A stretch of 64,000 nt of DNA, from the NCBI GenBank assembly GCA_964422925.1, contig CAYRDC010000014.1, positions 1 through 64,000 of the forward strand, given 5' to 3'. A model generated the notes under the pieces. The model saw only the letters and a program-made list of their open reading frames with translations, was not told where the DNA came from and did no database searches. This DNA comes from CAYRDC01 sp964422925 (GTDB lineage Bacteria > Bacteroidota > Bacteroidia > Chitinophagales > S012-47). The number at the start of each line of letters is the position of its first letter. The stretch's first letter is position 1. Positions 9,261 to 18,427 of the stretch are shown here, piece by piece. The position numbers were made by a program, and so were the translations under genes.

Positions 9261-9734
9261 TTAACTTTTAATGACTTCTTTTTTTCGATTGGTACATTGC
9301 GGGTCCTTGCAGGTGCCGAATATAGTTAATGACCGGTCTTCAATCCGGAAATTTAGCAATTTTCCGATTGTTGTTTGTATTTCATGAATCCTCGGATCGC
9401 AAAATTCCAGCACTTCCCCGCAATCGCGGCAAATCAGGTGGTCGTGCTGCCTGCTCCCGTATGCCCTTTCATACCGGGCCGTGCCCTCTCCGAAATAATG
9501 CTTACGAACCAATCCGCAAGCTACCAGCAATTCCAATGTATTGTACACCGTTGCCCGGCTGATTGAATAGTTCCGCTCCCTGAGAAATTTATAAAGGCTG
9601 TCTGCATCGAAATGATGCTGATGAGTATAAATTATCTCCAATATGGCAAACCGTTCCTTGGTTTTGCGCAGTTGGTTGTCCTCCAGGTAACGGCTGAACA
9701 AATCTGTTATGGTTTCCAGGTTAATGGTCTGCAC
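9261..9734 (-). CDS. Fur-family metal-responsive repressor
   Basis: A 157-residue winged-helix regulator. The N-terminal half holds the DNA-binding helix (SISRATVYNTLELL). The dimerisation half has HDHLICRDC, and two cysteine pairs (C102/C105 and C142/C147) form the structural zinc site. The sequence alone does not separate Fur (iron), PerR (peroxide) and Zur (zinc). It sits 28 bp downstream of rel and six bases upstream of the STAS gene. Confidence 0.92.
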   Translation of the reverse strand: MQTINLETITDLFSRYLEDNQLRKTKERFAILEIIYTHQHHFDADSLYKFLRERNYSISRATVYNTLELLVACGLVRKHYFGEGTARYERAYGSRQHDHLICRDCGEVLEFCDPRIHEIQTTIGKLLNFRIEDRSLTIFGTCKDPQCTNRKKEVIKS

Positions 9735-9761
9735 AATTTGTTTTGAGTGGGATAAACAAAA

Positions 9762-11999
9762 TTAAGCGCTTTTTCTTACTGAATCTTCCTTGGTGTCAAT
9801 TCGGTTCACAGAATTTATTCCCTTCAATCCTTTCAATTTGCTGATTAAATGTTCCATTTGATCCTTACTGTTTACATAAACCATTATAACCCCGTCAAAC
9901 ATTCCCTCTTTTGTGTCTATGCTGATCGATTGCATATTTAGTCGCATTTCCCCGGAAATTATGTTGGTTATTTTATTCATCACCCCGACATCATCCAGGC
10001 CGGTAATTCGCAAGCCTGTAAGAAAAGCAATCTGCTTTTCGGAGCTCCACTTGGTTTTCACCACCCGGTAACCATACTTGGACATCATGTTCACCGCGTT
10101 GGAACAATTCGTCCGGTGGATTTTGATGGAACCGTTAACAGTAATAAATCCGAAAACATCGTCCCCGGGGATGGGATTGCAGCATTTTGCGAATTCATAA
10201 TTGATCTGCCGGGAAGACTGCCCGAAAATCAGTAATTCATCGGTTTGCTTCCGGGTTTGCTCAATCGTGCTGGCAATGCGGATTTCTTCCAGCTTTTCCT
10301 CTTTGGGAAGCACGATTTTATTCCCCTGCTTCAGGGTTTTCAGGTCAGCCAGGTTTACCTTTTTGCGGGCAATCTCATAATACAATTCCATGGAAGAGTT
10401 TAGGTTGTAATGCTTGGCCAGTTCCTGGATATTTTCATGGTTAAACTCCAGTTTCAGTACCCGGAATTTGCGTTTCAGGATTTCCTTGCCTTCCATGGCC
10501 ACCAGCCTGCGCTCTTCTTTCAGCTTTTGCTTGATCTTCGAACGGGCACGTCCCGTAACGGCATAGGTCAGCCAATCTTCACTTGGCTTTTGCTTCTTGC
10601 TGGTAATAATTTCCACCTGGTCTCCATTGCTTAACTTATAGTGCAATGGCACCAGCCGTTTATTGACCTTGGCGCCAATGCAGTGATTGCCGATTTCTGT
10701 ATGAACATCATAGGCAAAATCGAGGGCAGTGGCCCCTGCCGGCAGGATTTTCAGGTCACCTTTCGGGGTAAAAACATAAATCTCTTCCGTGAAAAGATTC
10801 AGTTTAAAATCATTGAGAAAATCCAATGCGTTGGCATCGGGGCTGCGCAAAATTTCACGGATATGCTTCAGCCATTCGTCCAGAGCCGACTCCTGGGTTC
10901 CTTCCTTGTATTTCCAGTGGGCCGCATATCCTTTTTCGGCAATCTCATCCATACGTTCTGTACGGATCTGGACTTCCACCCACCGCCCGCGGGGGCCCAT
11001 CACCGTGGTATGCAACGATTCGTATCCGTTGGCTTTGGGGGTGGAAATCCAATCGCGCAAACGCTGAGGATTGGGCTGGTAATAATCCGTGACTATGGAA
11101 TAAATCCGCCAGCAATCGGCTTTTTCCCGGTCGGGCTTTGAATCCACTACAATGCGGATGGCAAACAAATCGTAGATTTCTTCAAAATCCACGTTTTTCT
11201 TTTTCATTTTCTGGTAAATGGAATATACCGATTTGGTTCTTCCAAAAATGCGGTACTTGAACCCTTCTTTTGACAAACCTTCTTTCAGGGGCTTTACAAA
11301 CTCATTGATATACCGCGACCGGCTTCTTTTCTCGGCTTCGAGTTTCCGGCTGATGGATTCGTAAATATCCCTTTCTGTATACTTCAGGGCAAGGTCTTCG
11401 AGTTCTGACTTGATTTGATACAAACCCAGCCGGTGGGCCAGCGGGGCATACAGGTACAGGGTTTCGGAAGAAATTTTCAGCTGATTGCGCCTGGACATAG
11501 GCTCCATGGTGCGCATATTATGCAGCCGATCAGCCAGCTTGATGAGGATAACCCGTACATCCCGGGCCAGGGTAAGCAGCAGCTTTCGAAAGTTTTCTGC
11601 CTGTATGGAGCTTTTAAAATCCATCACGGCAGAGATCTTGGTCAGGCCGTCAATAATCTGGGCGATTTCACGGTCAAACTGTTGTTGAATATCCTCGAGG
11701 GTGATATCCGTATCCTCCACCACATCGTGGAGCAGAGCGCATACAATAGCTGTGGCTCCCAGCCCCATTTCAGCTACAATCTGGGCTACGGCAAGGGGAT
11801 GCAATATGTAAGGCTCACCGGATTTTCTGCGGGTATCCTTATGGGCATCCAGGGCAAATTCAAAGGCTTCCCGGATCTGTTTTTTGTCGAACCGGCTGAA
11901 ACCACTACCGCAAATCCTGAGCAGTTTGCGGTATTCACGCAATATAAGCTTGCGGTCCTGCTCTTCGATATCAATGGTGGTTAAAGGCTTGACGGCCAT
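9762..11999 (-). CDS. rel: bifunctional (p)ppGpp synthetase/hydrolase, RelA/SpoT family
   Basis: Long Rel enzyme of 745 residues that makes and degrades the stringent-response alarmone. Domains in order: HD hydrolase with LLHDVVEDTD (HD at 91-92) intact, synthetase with YESLHTTVMGPRGRWVEVQIRT near residue 330, TGS near 410-470, a zinc-finger-like CCNPIPGDD region and a C-terminal ACT domain. An intact HD motif indicates hydrolase activity, so this is a two-way enzyme rather than a pure RelA. The long same-strand run starts here, and the tRNA-Leu and tig genes diverge from it. Confidence 0.96.
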   Translation of the reverse strand: MAVKPLTTIDIEEQDRKLILREYRKLLRICGSGFSRFDKKQIREAFEFALDAHKDTRRKSGEPYILHPLAVAQIVAEMGLGATAIVCALLHDVVEDTDITLEDIQQQFDREIAQIIDGLTKISAVMDFKSSIQAENFRKLLLTLARDVRVILIKLADRLHNMRTMEPMSRRNQLKISSETLYLYAPLAHRLGLYQIKSELEDLALKYTERDIYESISRKLEAEKRSRSRYINEFVKPLKEGLSKEGFKYRIFGRTKSVYSIYQKMKKKNVDFEEIYDLFAIRIVVDSKPDREKADCWRIYSIVTDYYQPNPQRLRDWISTPKANGYESLHTTVMGPRGRWVEVQIRTERMDEIAEKGYAAHWKYKEGTQESALDEWLKHIREILRSPDANALDFLNDFKLNLFTEEIYVFTPKGDLKILPAGATALDFAYDVHTEIGNHCIGAKVNKRLVPLHYKLSNGDQVEIITSKKQKPSEDWLTYAVTGRARSKIKQKLKEERRLVAMEGKEILKRKFRVLKLEFNHENIQELAKHYNLNSSMELYYEIARKKVNLADLKTLKQGNKIVLPKEEKLEEIRIASTIEQTRKQTDELLIFGQSSRQINYEFAKCCNPIPGDDVFGFITVNGSIKIHRTNCSNAVNMMSKYGYRVVKTKWSSEKQIAFLTGLRITGLDDVGVMNKITNIISGEMRLNMQSISIDTKEGMFDGVIMVYVNSKDQMEHLISKLKGLKGINSVNRIDTKEDSVRKSA

Positions 12000-12087
12000 A
12001 TGTATGGTTCTGTGATTTATAACAAAGTTACCAATTTAATAGATCGCCAAAACCGGAAATTCGGCTGCATTTCAGGTAAATAATTGG

Positions 12088-12095
12088 TAATTTTG
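12088..12095 (+). promoter_or_regulatory. -7 box for tRNA-Leu
   Basis: TAATTTTG matches the Bacteroidota -7 consensus TAnnTTTG and ends 11 bp before the tRNA, which places the transcription start a few bases before the mature 5' end. I see no clear -33 TTTG. Confidence 0.5.
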
Positions 12096-12106
12096 CCCTC
12101 CGGTTT

Positions 12107-12188
12107 GCGGATGTGGCGTAAATGGTAGCCGCGCCAGATTTAGGATCTGGTGCCTTCGGGCGTGGGGGTTCGAGTCCCTCCATCCGCA
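12107..12188 (+). tRNA. tRNA-Leu(TAG)
   Basis: Seven-base acceptor stem GCGGATG/CATCCGC, anticodon loop with TAG, extended variable arm as expected for leucine, and GGTTCGAGTCC T-arm. CCA is not encoded. It stands alone ahead of tig. Confidence 0.96.
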
Positions 12189-12280
12189 CAATCATTCATT
12201 CCCGCACCAACGAAAATGCTTAAAAGACATTCAATTTTCCTGAATCCTTCTTAACTGTTAAACCCAAACAAGTCATAACT

Positions 12281-13642
12281 GTGGAGATCACTCAAGAGGC
12301 TTTAGAAGCAAATAATGTAGCCATTACTATTCAACTGGCTCCGGAAGACTACCAACCCGGAGTGGAAAAAGGAATCCGCCAGTATGCCCGGAAAGCCAAT
12401 TTGCCCGGATTCCGGAAAGGTAAAGTACCCAAGGGGGTTATTAAAAAAATGTTTGGCCGGCAGATCCTGGCCGATGAACTGACCCGCCTCGTAAAAGAAA
12501 ATCTGTCAAAATACCTCAAAGAACAGCAGTTTCAAATCTTGGGGGACCCCATTCCGGCAAATGATCATGCCCCCGGCCTGGATGTTTATGCCGAAAAAAC
12601 CTATGACTTCACCTATGAAATCGGGCTGGAGCCGGAGTTTGAGCTGTCTGTGCTCAATCCAAAAACCAAAGTCACGCGTTATGAAGTGACGGTGGACGAT
12701 AAGCTGCTGGATGAAGAAATCGGCCGCTTGCAAAAGCGTTTTGGCGATAATATCGAAACCGACAAACCTACTGAAGAAGATTTGGTCCAGGTCGAATTCA
12801 TTGAATTGGATGAAACCGGCCAGCTCAGGGAGAGCGGGGTACGCACCGAAAGCACTTTCCCGGTAGACAGCCTCCGCCCCAAAAAGCTGATGAAACAGGT
12901 ACTGGATATGGCCAAAGGAGACAGCCTGGAAATTAACCTTTTCAAAGCTTTCGACCAGGACCGGGAAACCATAGGCAGGCTCCGGCTTAACCTGGAAGGA
13001 GAAGCACTCGATAAAGTAGGCGAAAACTTCCGGATGAAAATCATTGCCTTCCGGCATTTCACCGAGGCACCCCTCGAACAGGCACTGTTTGACAAAGTTT
13101 ATGGAGAAGGCCAGGTGAAAAGTGAAGAAGAATTCAGGAACCAGATCCGCGAAGAACTGACTTCCATGCTGGCCAATGAAAGCGAGGTCCTGCTCAATTC
13201 CGATATCGTCAAACTGCTGATCGATACAACAGAAATGCAAATTCCCGAAGGGTTTATGAAACGCTGGCTGAAAGAAACCAGCGAACAGCCCCTGGATGAT
13301 ACCAATCTGGAAAATGAATTCGAACCCTTCATCCGCAACCTGAAATGGAGCCTTATCGTCAATAAAATAGTGAAGGAACAGGGAATCGACATTACGCGCG
13401 AGGAACTGGAAGGCCGGACCAAAGAACTCTTAAAGCTGCAATACGGTTTTAAAGATGACACCGAAGAGGCAAAAAACCAGTTGGACCAGATCGCGCATTC
13501 CCTCATGCACAATGAAGAACATGTAAACCGGACATATAAAAACCTGCGGGACGCCCGCCTGTTCGAATACCTGAAACAAACCCTGACAATTAAAACGAAA
13601 AAAGTCAGCTACAAGCAGTTTAAGGAAATCAACGAATCATAA
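12281..13642 (+). CDS. tig: trigger factor
   Basis: Ribosome-bound chaperone and peptidyl-prolyl isomerase of 453 residues. The ribosome-docking loop GFRKGKVP is at 43-50. The middle domain, about 160-250, aligns poorly by eye with FKBP isomerases, as is common in this phylum, so isomerase activity is doubtful. The C-terminal helical cradle follows. A GTG start is used. It leads the tig-clpP-clpX group, linking folding of new chains to Clp proteolysis. Confidence 0.94.
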   Translation: MEITQEALEANNVAITIQLAPEDYQPGVEKGIRQYARKANLPGFRKGKVPKGVIKKMFGRQILADELTRLVKENLSKYLKEQQFQILGDPIPANDHAPGLDVYAEKTYDFTYEIGLEPEFELSVLNPKTKVTRYEVTVDDKLLDEEIGRLQKRFGDNIETDKPTEEDLVQVEFIELDETGQLRESGVRTESTFPVDSLRPKKLMKQVLDMAKGDSLEINLFKAFDQDRETIGRLRLNLEGEALDKVGENFRMKIIAFRHFTEAPLEQALFDKVYGEGQVKSEEEFRNQIREELTSMLANESEVLLNSDIVKLLIDTTEMQIPEGFMKRWLKETSEQPLDDTNLENEFEPFIRNLKWSLIVNKIVKEQGIDITREELEGRTKELLKLQYGFKDDTEEAKNQLDQIAHSLMHNEEHVNRTYKNLRDARLFEYLKQTLTIKTKKVSYKQFKEINES

Positions 13643-13693
13643 GTAACAAAACCCCCTGAAATCAGTAAGAAACTAATTAAATACATTGTAAGA

Positions 13694-14371
13694 ATGAAAG
13701 GAGAAGAGTTTAAAAAATATGCGAAGGGGCAACACGGCCTCAGCAGCATGCGCCTGGAACACTATCTCGAATCGGTCTATGCCCCCTACAAAGGGATGAC
13801 ACCATACATCATTGAAGAAAGGCAGATGAATATCACTCCTTTAGATGTATTCAGCCGCCTGATGATGGACAGGATTATTTTTTTAGGCACGGGCATAGAC
13901 GACTATGTAGCCAACATTATCCAGGCCCAGTTGCTTTTTCTTGAATCAACGGATGCGAAAAGAGACATCCAGATTTACATCAACAGCCCGGGAGGAATGG
14001 TCTATGCGGGATTAGGCATTTATGACACCATGCAATATATCGGACCGGACGTGGCTACCATTTGCACCGGCATGGCTGCCAGCATGGCCGCTATTTTGCT
14101 ATGTGCAGGTACGAAAGGAAAACGTACAGCCCTGAAACACAGCCGGATAATGATCCACCAGCCATTGGGAGGCGTCCAGGGGCAGGCCAGCGATATCGAA
14201 ATTACCTACAACGAAATTACCAAGGTTAAAAATGAATTGTATAATATTTTAAGCAAGCATACAGGTAAGGAAATCAAAAAAATTGAAAAAGACGCTGACC
14301 GCGATTTCTGGATGCGCGCTGAAGAAGCACAGAAATACGGGATGATCGATGAAGTCCTCGCAAAAAATTAA
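13694..14371 (+). CDS. clpP: ATP-dependent Clp protease proteolytic subunit
   Basis: Serine protease subunit of 225 residues that forms the barrel of the Clp protease. Catalytic Ser130 lies in TGMAASMAA and His155 in RIMIHQP; the Asp is near residue 204 in KDADRDFWM. The N-terminal extension of about 30 residues is typical of the phylum. clpX follows after nine bases, so they are co-transcribed. Confidence 0.97.
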   Translation: MKGEEFKKYAKGQHGLSSMRLEHYLESVYAPYKGMTPYIIEERQMNITPLDVFSRLMMDRIIFLGTGIDDYVANIIQAQLLFLESTDAKRDIQIYINSPGGMVYAGLGIYDTMQYIGPDVATICTGMAASMAAILLCAGTKGKRTALKHSRIMIHQPLGGVQGQASDIEITYNEITKVKNELYNILSKHTGKEIKKIEKDADRDFWMRAEEAQKYGMIDEVLAKN

Positions 14372-14380
14372 TATTCCACT

Positions 14381-15613
14381 ATGAGCAGTCACCTTGACCA
14401 AAAATGTTCATTCTGCGGTAAGGGAAAGGACGAAGTTCTTATCCTTATTGCCGGTATAAACGGGTACATCTGTGAAAATTGTGTGAACCAGGCCGAGCTG
14501 ATTATCCAGGAAGAACTCCAGCACAGCCACGATACCTCCTTCTCGGTTACCAATCACATGAAACCCAAAGAGGTTAAGGCATTCCTTGACCAGTACGTCA
14601 TAGGCCAGGAGGAAGCCAAGAAGGTAATTTCAGTGGCCGTGTATAACCATTACAAACGCTTGCAACACAAGACAACGGATGATGTGGAAATTGAAAAATC
14701 CAATATCCTCATGGTTGGCGAAACAGGAACCGGAAAAACCCTGCTGGCCAGAACTATTGCCCGTTTTCTCAATGTGCCTTTTACCATAGTGGATGCTACC
14801 GTTTTTACAGAAGCCGGATATGTAGGCGAAGATGTGGAAAGCATACTCACCAGGCTGCTGCAGGTAAGCAATTATGATGTACGAGCCGCTGAAAGAGGCA
14901 TTGTGTACATCGATGAAATTGATAAAATAGCACGAAAGAACAGCAATCCGTCTATCACGCGGGACGTTTCCGGGGAAGGTGTTCAGCAATCCCTGCTAAA
15001 AATGCTGGAAGGAACTGATGTGCAAGTGCCTCCCCAGGGAGGGCGCAAGCATCCGGAACAAAAAATGGTGAAAGTAAACACCAAGAATATCCTCTTTATC
15101 TGCGGTGGGGCTTTTGACGGAATCGAACAGATCATTGCCCGTAGAATGCAAACCCAATTGATCGGGTACAATAAAAATCTTAAAACGGATGGGCCTGCCG
15201 ATAAAGAAAACCTGCTGCGTTATGTCAGCCCTATGGATATCCGGCAATATGGATTAATTCCAGAACTGATCGGGCGGCTTCCCGTGCTTACTCACCTGGA
15301 TCCACTCGACCGGGGCGCTTTGCGGTCCATACTTACTGAACCCAAAAACGCCCTGGTTAAACAATATCAGAAACTGATGGAACTGGAAGGGATAAAATTA
15401 TCCTTCACCAAAAAGGCTCTGGACTTTATGGTGGAAAAAGCCATCGAATTTAAACTGGGCGCCCGGGGCCTGCGTTCTATCTGCGAAGCCATTATGACAG
15501 ACGCTATGTTTGAAATCCCTTCAGAAAAAAACGTGGAGGAACTGGTTATTACCCTCGACTATGCCCGCAAAAAACTCTCCCGGGATAAACTGCGGCAGCT
15601 GAAAGCTGCCTGA
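14381..15613 (+). CDS. clpX: ATP-dependent unfoldase ClpX
   Basis: AAA+ unfoldase of 410 residues that delivers substrates to ClpP. The N-terminal zinc finger uses C9, C12, C31 and C34. Walker A is GETGTGKT (113-120), Walker B VYIDEIDKI, and the IGR-type loop that docks ClpP is present as LIGYNK/ELIGRLP segments. The last gene of the group; a bidirectional hairpin follows at 15660. Confidence 0.97.
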   Translation: MSSHLDQKCSFCGKGKDEVLILIAGINGYICENCVNQAELIIQEELQHSHDTSFSVTNHMKPKEVKAFLDQYVIGQEEAKKVISVAVYNHYKRLQHKTTDDVEIEKSNILMVGETGTGKTLLARTIARFLNVPFTIVDATVFTEAGYVGEDVESILTRLLQVSNYDVRAAERGIVYIDEIDKIARKNSNPSITRDVSGEGVQQSLLKMLEGTDVQVPPQGGRKHPEQKMVKVNTKNILFICGGAFDGIEQIIARRMQTQLIGYNKNLKTDGPADKENLLRYVSPMDIRQYGLIPELIGRLPVLTHLDPLDRGALRSILTEPKNALVKQYQKLMELEGIKLSFTKKALDFMVEKAIEFKLGARGLRSICEAIMTDAMFEIPSEKNVEELVITLDYARKKLSRDKLRQLKAA

Positions 15614-15659
15614 TGGCATGCGGCTTATCCCCGGATCTTTTGTAAAACCGGAATAAAAA

Positions 15660-15687
15660 AAAATCCATTGCGGTTGCAATGGATTTT
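15660..15687. terminator. bidirectional terminator hairpin
   Basis: A perfect 12-bp stem (AAAATCCATTGC / GCAATGGATTTT) with a GGTT loop. On the minus strand a run of nine or more T follows, on the plus strand only four. It can end clpX but is better built to end the minus-strand small gene at 15724-15879. Confidence 0.8.
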
Positions 15688-15723
15688 CAGTTTCCTGTCC
15701 GGTTATCTTCTCTATGCCTGGGT

Positions 15724-15879
15724 TTACAACTCATCAATGTCCACTACAACCGTATGCACGGCATTGTCGGCCGTATTGATGTGCACAGGATTCCCGTCAT
15801 TGTTCACAGAATAGGTTTGCACGTTGGAAGCACCAGTGAAGATTCCGATGTTCATCAAGATTGCAAGCAAAATTCCCAT
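15724..15879 (-). CDS. 51-residue hydrophobic-leader peptide
   Basis: An ATG-initiated frame on the minus strand encodes MGILLAILMNIGIFTGASN and a hydrophilic tail ending VVVDIDEL. The first 17 residues are hydrophobic, so it may be exported or membrane-bound. I do not recognise it. Support comes from a strong terminator with its T-run oriented for this strand 37 bp downstream, and from sitting alone in a 677-bp gap. A plus-strand frame over the same DNA has no such features. Confidence 0.45.
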   Translation of the reverse strand: MGILLAILMNIGIFTGASNVQTYSVNNDGNPVHINTADNAVHTVVVDIDEL

Positions 15880-16290
15880 GATTCAAGGTTTTAGGTTAAG
15901 AAATAAAGCAAGTGTGTAAATTTTACAACCTAAAGGTAGGGCACTCTACAGGTAAGAAAATGTTCAGAAAACGCGAAAATGTGACATGGGAAATTCCCTC
16001 CCAACTGAGAAGAAAAATTTTAAGACATTGTTTTTCAATGTCTTAGGGGCATTTGTCCCGAAGGGTATTTTGAAAAATGTGACTGAAAAATCACGCAATA
16101 TGTCAAAATATTCCTACATAAAAGGGTATTTTATTGATCCATTCTTCATTCACTCAGGTCAAAAATAGTCCTGTCCGCTCATTAGTTTTCTACCTTTTTG
16201 CGCGAATATGTGACCATACAAATCCGGGGTTTTTTTCCGATCTTTACCATCAATCGGCTTACAGTAAGCTGTTAATCAATCATTTAGAAA
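15880..16290 (+). promoter_or_regulatory. motif-rich leader region upstream of the 500-residue unknown
   Basis: About 410 bp without a convincing gene. It holds three copies of TGTGAC (near 15979, 16079 and 16209), two of AGGGTATTTT (near 16063 and 16124), and a perfect 10-bp stem TAAGACATTG/CAATGTCTTA with a five-T loop at 16021-16045. These fit a long regulatory leader or small RNA; the function is not known. Confidence 0.4.
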
Positions 16291-17793
16291 ATGAAGTACC
16301 TGCAGGAATTGGTCAGAATTGTGACTCGGAAGCGAATTACCAAAGTGGAACTTCTGGATGAAGAAGAAATGAGAGATGAAAAATCGCTTTACAAACAATT
16401 CTATGAAGGGATTGCCAGCGGGGCATTTAAAAACGATAATGAAGCCGCTGAATTCTTCTATGGCGCCACTTCCACTGATCCTAATTACCGGAAACTAAAA
16501 TCAAGATTCCGGAAAAGGCTTATGAACAATCTGTTTTACCTCGACATAAATGATCCGTCATTTTCAGAATACCATAGCGCTTTCTATACTGTTAACAAAA
16601 ATTTTGCGCTTGGGAAAATATTACTGAGTAGCGGGGCTAGAAATACTTTTTTAAAAATTGCAAAGTCTACTTTGGCGTTAAGCCTAAAGTATGAATTTCA
16701 CAATATTTCAGTATTGATTTTAAGAGATATTCTAGCTCACTTTATATTGTTGCGAGATCAAAAAACATATGACAAGTATTATGAACTATTCATTGATCAG
16801 AAGAAAAAATTAGATGTCGAACTTGAAGCTGAACTTGCTTACAATTACTTATCTCTAAAAGCCCTTAAACAAAATCTTACACTAGAAGAAGAAAAAAAAG
16901 CAGAATCTATTTATAAAAAAGTGCAGAACTTTAAGAAAGAATTTCAAGCCTATCACATTTTTTATCTATGCTCCTTAGCTGAATATTTCTATCTGCACAT
17001 TCATAAACAATTCAATGACATACTAATATTATGTGATGAAGCCACCGAATATTTTGAAAACCATCCGGTCATAAAACCGGAAATCAGAATGTCCATATTC
17101 CTGATTATTAAAATCGAAACATTACTCAACATCCGGGAATTCAAGGATATTGACGAACTGGTAGAAAGGGCACAAAGATATTTTAGAAAGGGCTCCAACA
17201 ACTGGATGATATTCAATGAATACTATTTTCTGCTTTCGATGAACACCGGCAATTACGAAACAGCCATGGACATATACCAGGTGGTTACCGGGAATGAGCG
17301 GTTTGGCATGCAGCCGGAAATCAGGAAAGAAAAATGGAAATTATATGAGGCCTACCTGCATTATGCCCTGGAAACGGCAGGATACAGTCCTGAGGAACTG
17401 GAGCAAAGGGGTTTGCGTAAATTCCGCCTGATGCGTTTTCTGAATGATGTGCCCACCTTTTCCAAAGATAAAGCCGGTTCCAATACGGCCATACTTATAA
17501 TCCAGATCATGTGGTTGCTGAAGCAAGGCAATTATTCGAGCATTATTGACAAGGCCGAATCGCTGCGAATTTACAACTACCGCTACCTGAAAAAACTTGA
17601 CAATAAACGTCCGTTTACTTTTATAAAAATGCTACTGTTAGCTGAGGCAAAGTCATTCAACCGAAGAAGAACCCGTGGCTTAACAGACAAAATGTATGAA
17701 TCGCTGAAGGAAAGGGGAAACACCTATTATTCCGAATGGGAGATCCTTCCCTACGAATTATTATGGGAGCATATTATGGAAAAAATGACCTGA
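16291..17793 (+). CDS. unknown solenoid-like protein with AT-rich middle
   Basis: I do not recognise this 500-residue protein. It has no signal peptide or membrane segment. It is predicted mostly helical, with repeated aromatic/Leu helices resembling degenerate TPRs (for example NTGNYETAMDIYQVV). The N-terminal 100 and C-terminal 230 residues have base composition near the neighbours, but the middle (about 16600-17050) is far richer in A and T and uses AT-ending codons. This suggests a recombined or diversifying central segment. It follows a long leader with repeated motifs, and ribE converges on it with only 10 bp between. Confidence 0.75.
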   Translation: MKYLQELVRIVTRKRITKVELLDEEEMRDEKSLYKQFYEGIASGAFKNDNEAAEFFYGATSTDPNYRKLKSRFRKRLMNNLFYLDINDPSFSEYHSAFYTVNKNFALGKILLSSGARNTFLKIAKSTLALSLKYEFHNISVLILRDILAHFILLRDQKTYDKYYELFIDQKKKLDVELEAELAYNYLSLKALKQNLTLEEEKKAESIYKKVQNFKKEFQAYHIFYLCSLAEYFYLHIHKQFNDILILCDEATEYFENHPVIKPEIRMSIFLIIKIETLLNIREFKDIDELVERAQRYFRKGSNNWMIFNEYYFLLSMNTGNYETAMDIYQVVTGNERFGMQPEIRKEKWKLYEAYLHYALETAGYSPEELEQRGLRKFRLMRFLNDVPTFSKDKAGSNTAILIIQIMWLLKQGNYSSIIDKAESLRIYNYRYLKKLDNKRPFTFIKMLLLAEAKSFNRRRTRGLTDKMYESLKERGNTYYSEWEILPYELLWEHIMEKMT

Positions 17794-17803
17794 ACGCCAA
17801 TCC

Positions 17804-18421
17804 TTATCCGGATTTTCTTTTCTCCAGTTCGTTGCGGTAGCCCTCAAAATACCGGGCAAAATATTTCCCGAGGATATCAAATTCCACATTCACCCAATCC
17901 CCGGGTTTTAACAGCCCAAAATTGGTATGTTCAAAAGTATAGGGTATGATGGCCACGGAAAATTTGCCCCTTTCCGGTTCAACCAGGGTCAGGCTTACTC
18001 CGTTCAGGCAGATACTGCCTTTGTCAATCAGGACAACCCCATCCGGCAGTTCGCAGGAAAAATGAAAATACCAGCTGCCCTCCAGGGTATCGATAGCGGT
18101 ACATTCCGCGATGGTATCCACATGACCCTGGACAAAATGCCCGTCTACCCGGTCTTCGAGCCTGAGGGATCTTTCCAGGTTTATCTTGTCACCAGGCTTT
18201 AAATACTTCAGGTTGGAACGTTGCAGGGTTTCATAAACGGCTGTCACCCGGTGGGTATCCCATTCCACATCTTCCACGGTAAGACAGGCCCCGTTGTGTG
18301 ATACACTCTGGTCTATTTTAAAATCCCGGGAAATGGATGATTCTATAAAAAAAACCAAATTATCTCCGGATGATTCAATGGCCTTAACTGTACCCATGGT
18401 TTCCACGATACCGGTAAACAT
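17804..18421 (-). CDS. ribE: riboflavin synthase, alpha subunit
   Basis: Dismutates two lumazine molecules to riboflavin. 205 residues contain two lumazine-binding repeats; the N-terminus MFTGIVETMG and the motifs GACLTV and GVSLTL mark the paired barrels. Six bases downstream of the T9SS cargo gene, but the functions are unrelated. No FMN riboswitch is visible upstream. Confidence 0.95.
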   Translation of the reverse strand: MFTGIVETMGTVKAIESSGDNLVFFIESSISRDFKIDQSVSHNGACLTVEDVEWDTHRVTAVYETLQRSNLKYLKPGDKINLERSLRLEDRVDGHFVQGHVDTIAECTAIDTLEGSWYFHFSCELPDGVVLIDKGSICLNGVSLTLVEPERGKFSVAIIPYTFEHTNFGLLKPGDWVNVEFDILGKYFARYFEGYRNELEKRKSG

Positions 18422-18427
18422 GGCTGT

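Noticed and set aside
15679..15894. 71-residue plus-strand frame
   Set aside because: Begins inside the terminator; the minus-strand frame has a leader and terminator.
16076..16095. CRP-like site TGTGA...TCACG
   Set aside because: Spacer is eight instead of six and no CRP-like regulator is in view; listed only as repeated TGTGAC.
18422..18427. FMN riboswitch before ribE
   Set aside because: Only six bases separate ribE from the upstream gene; no room for an aptamer.
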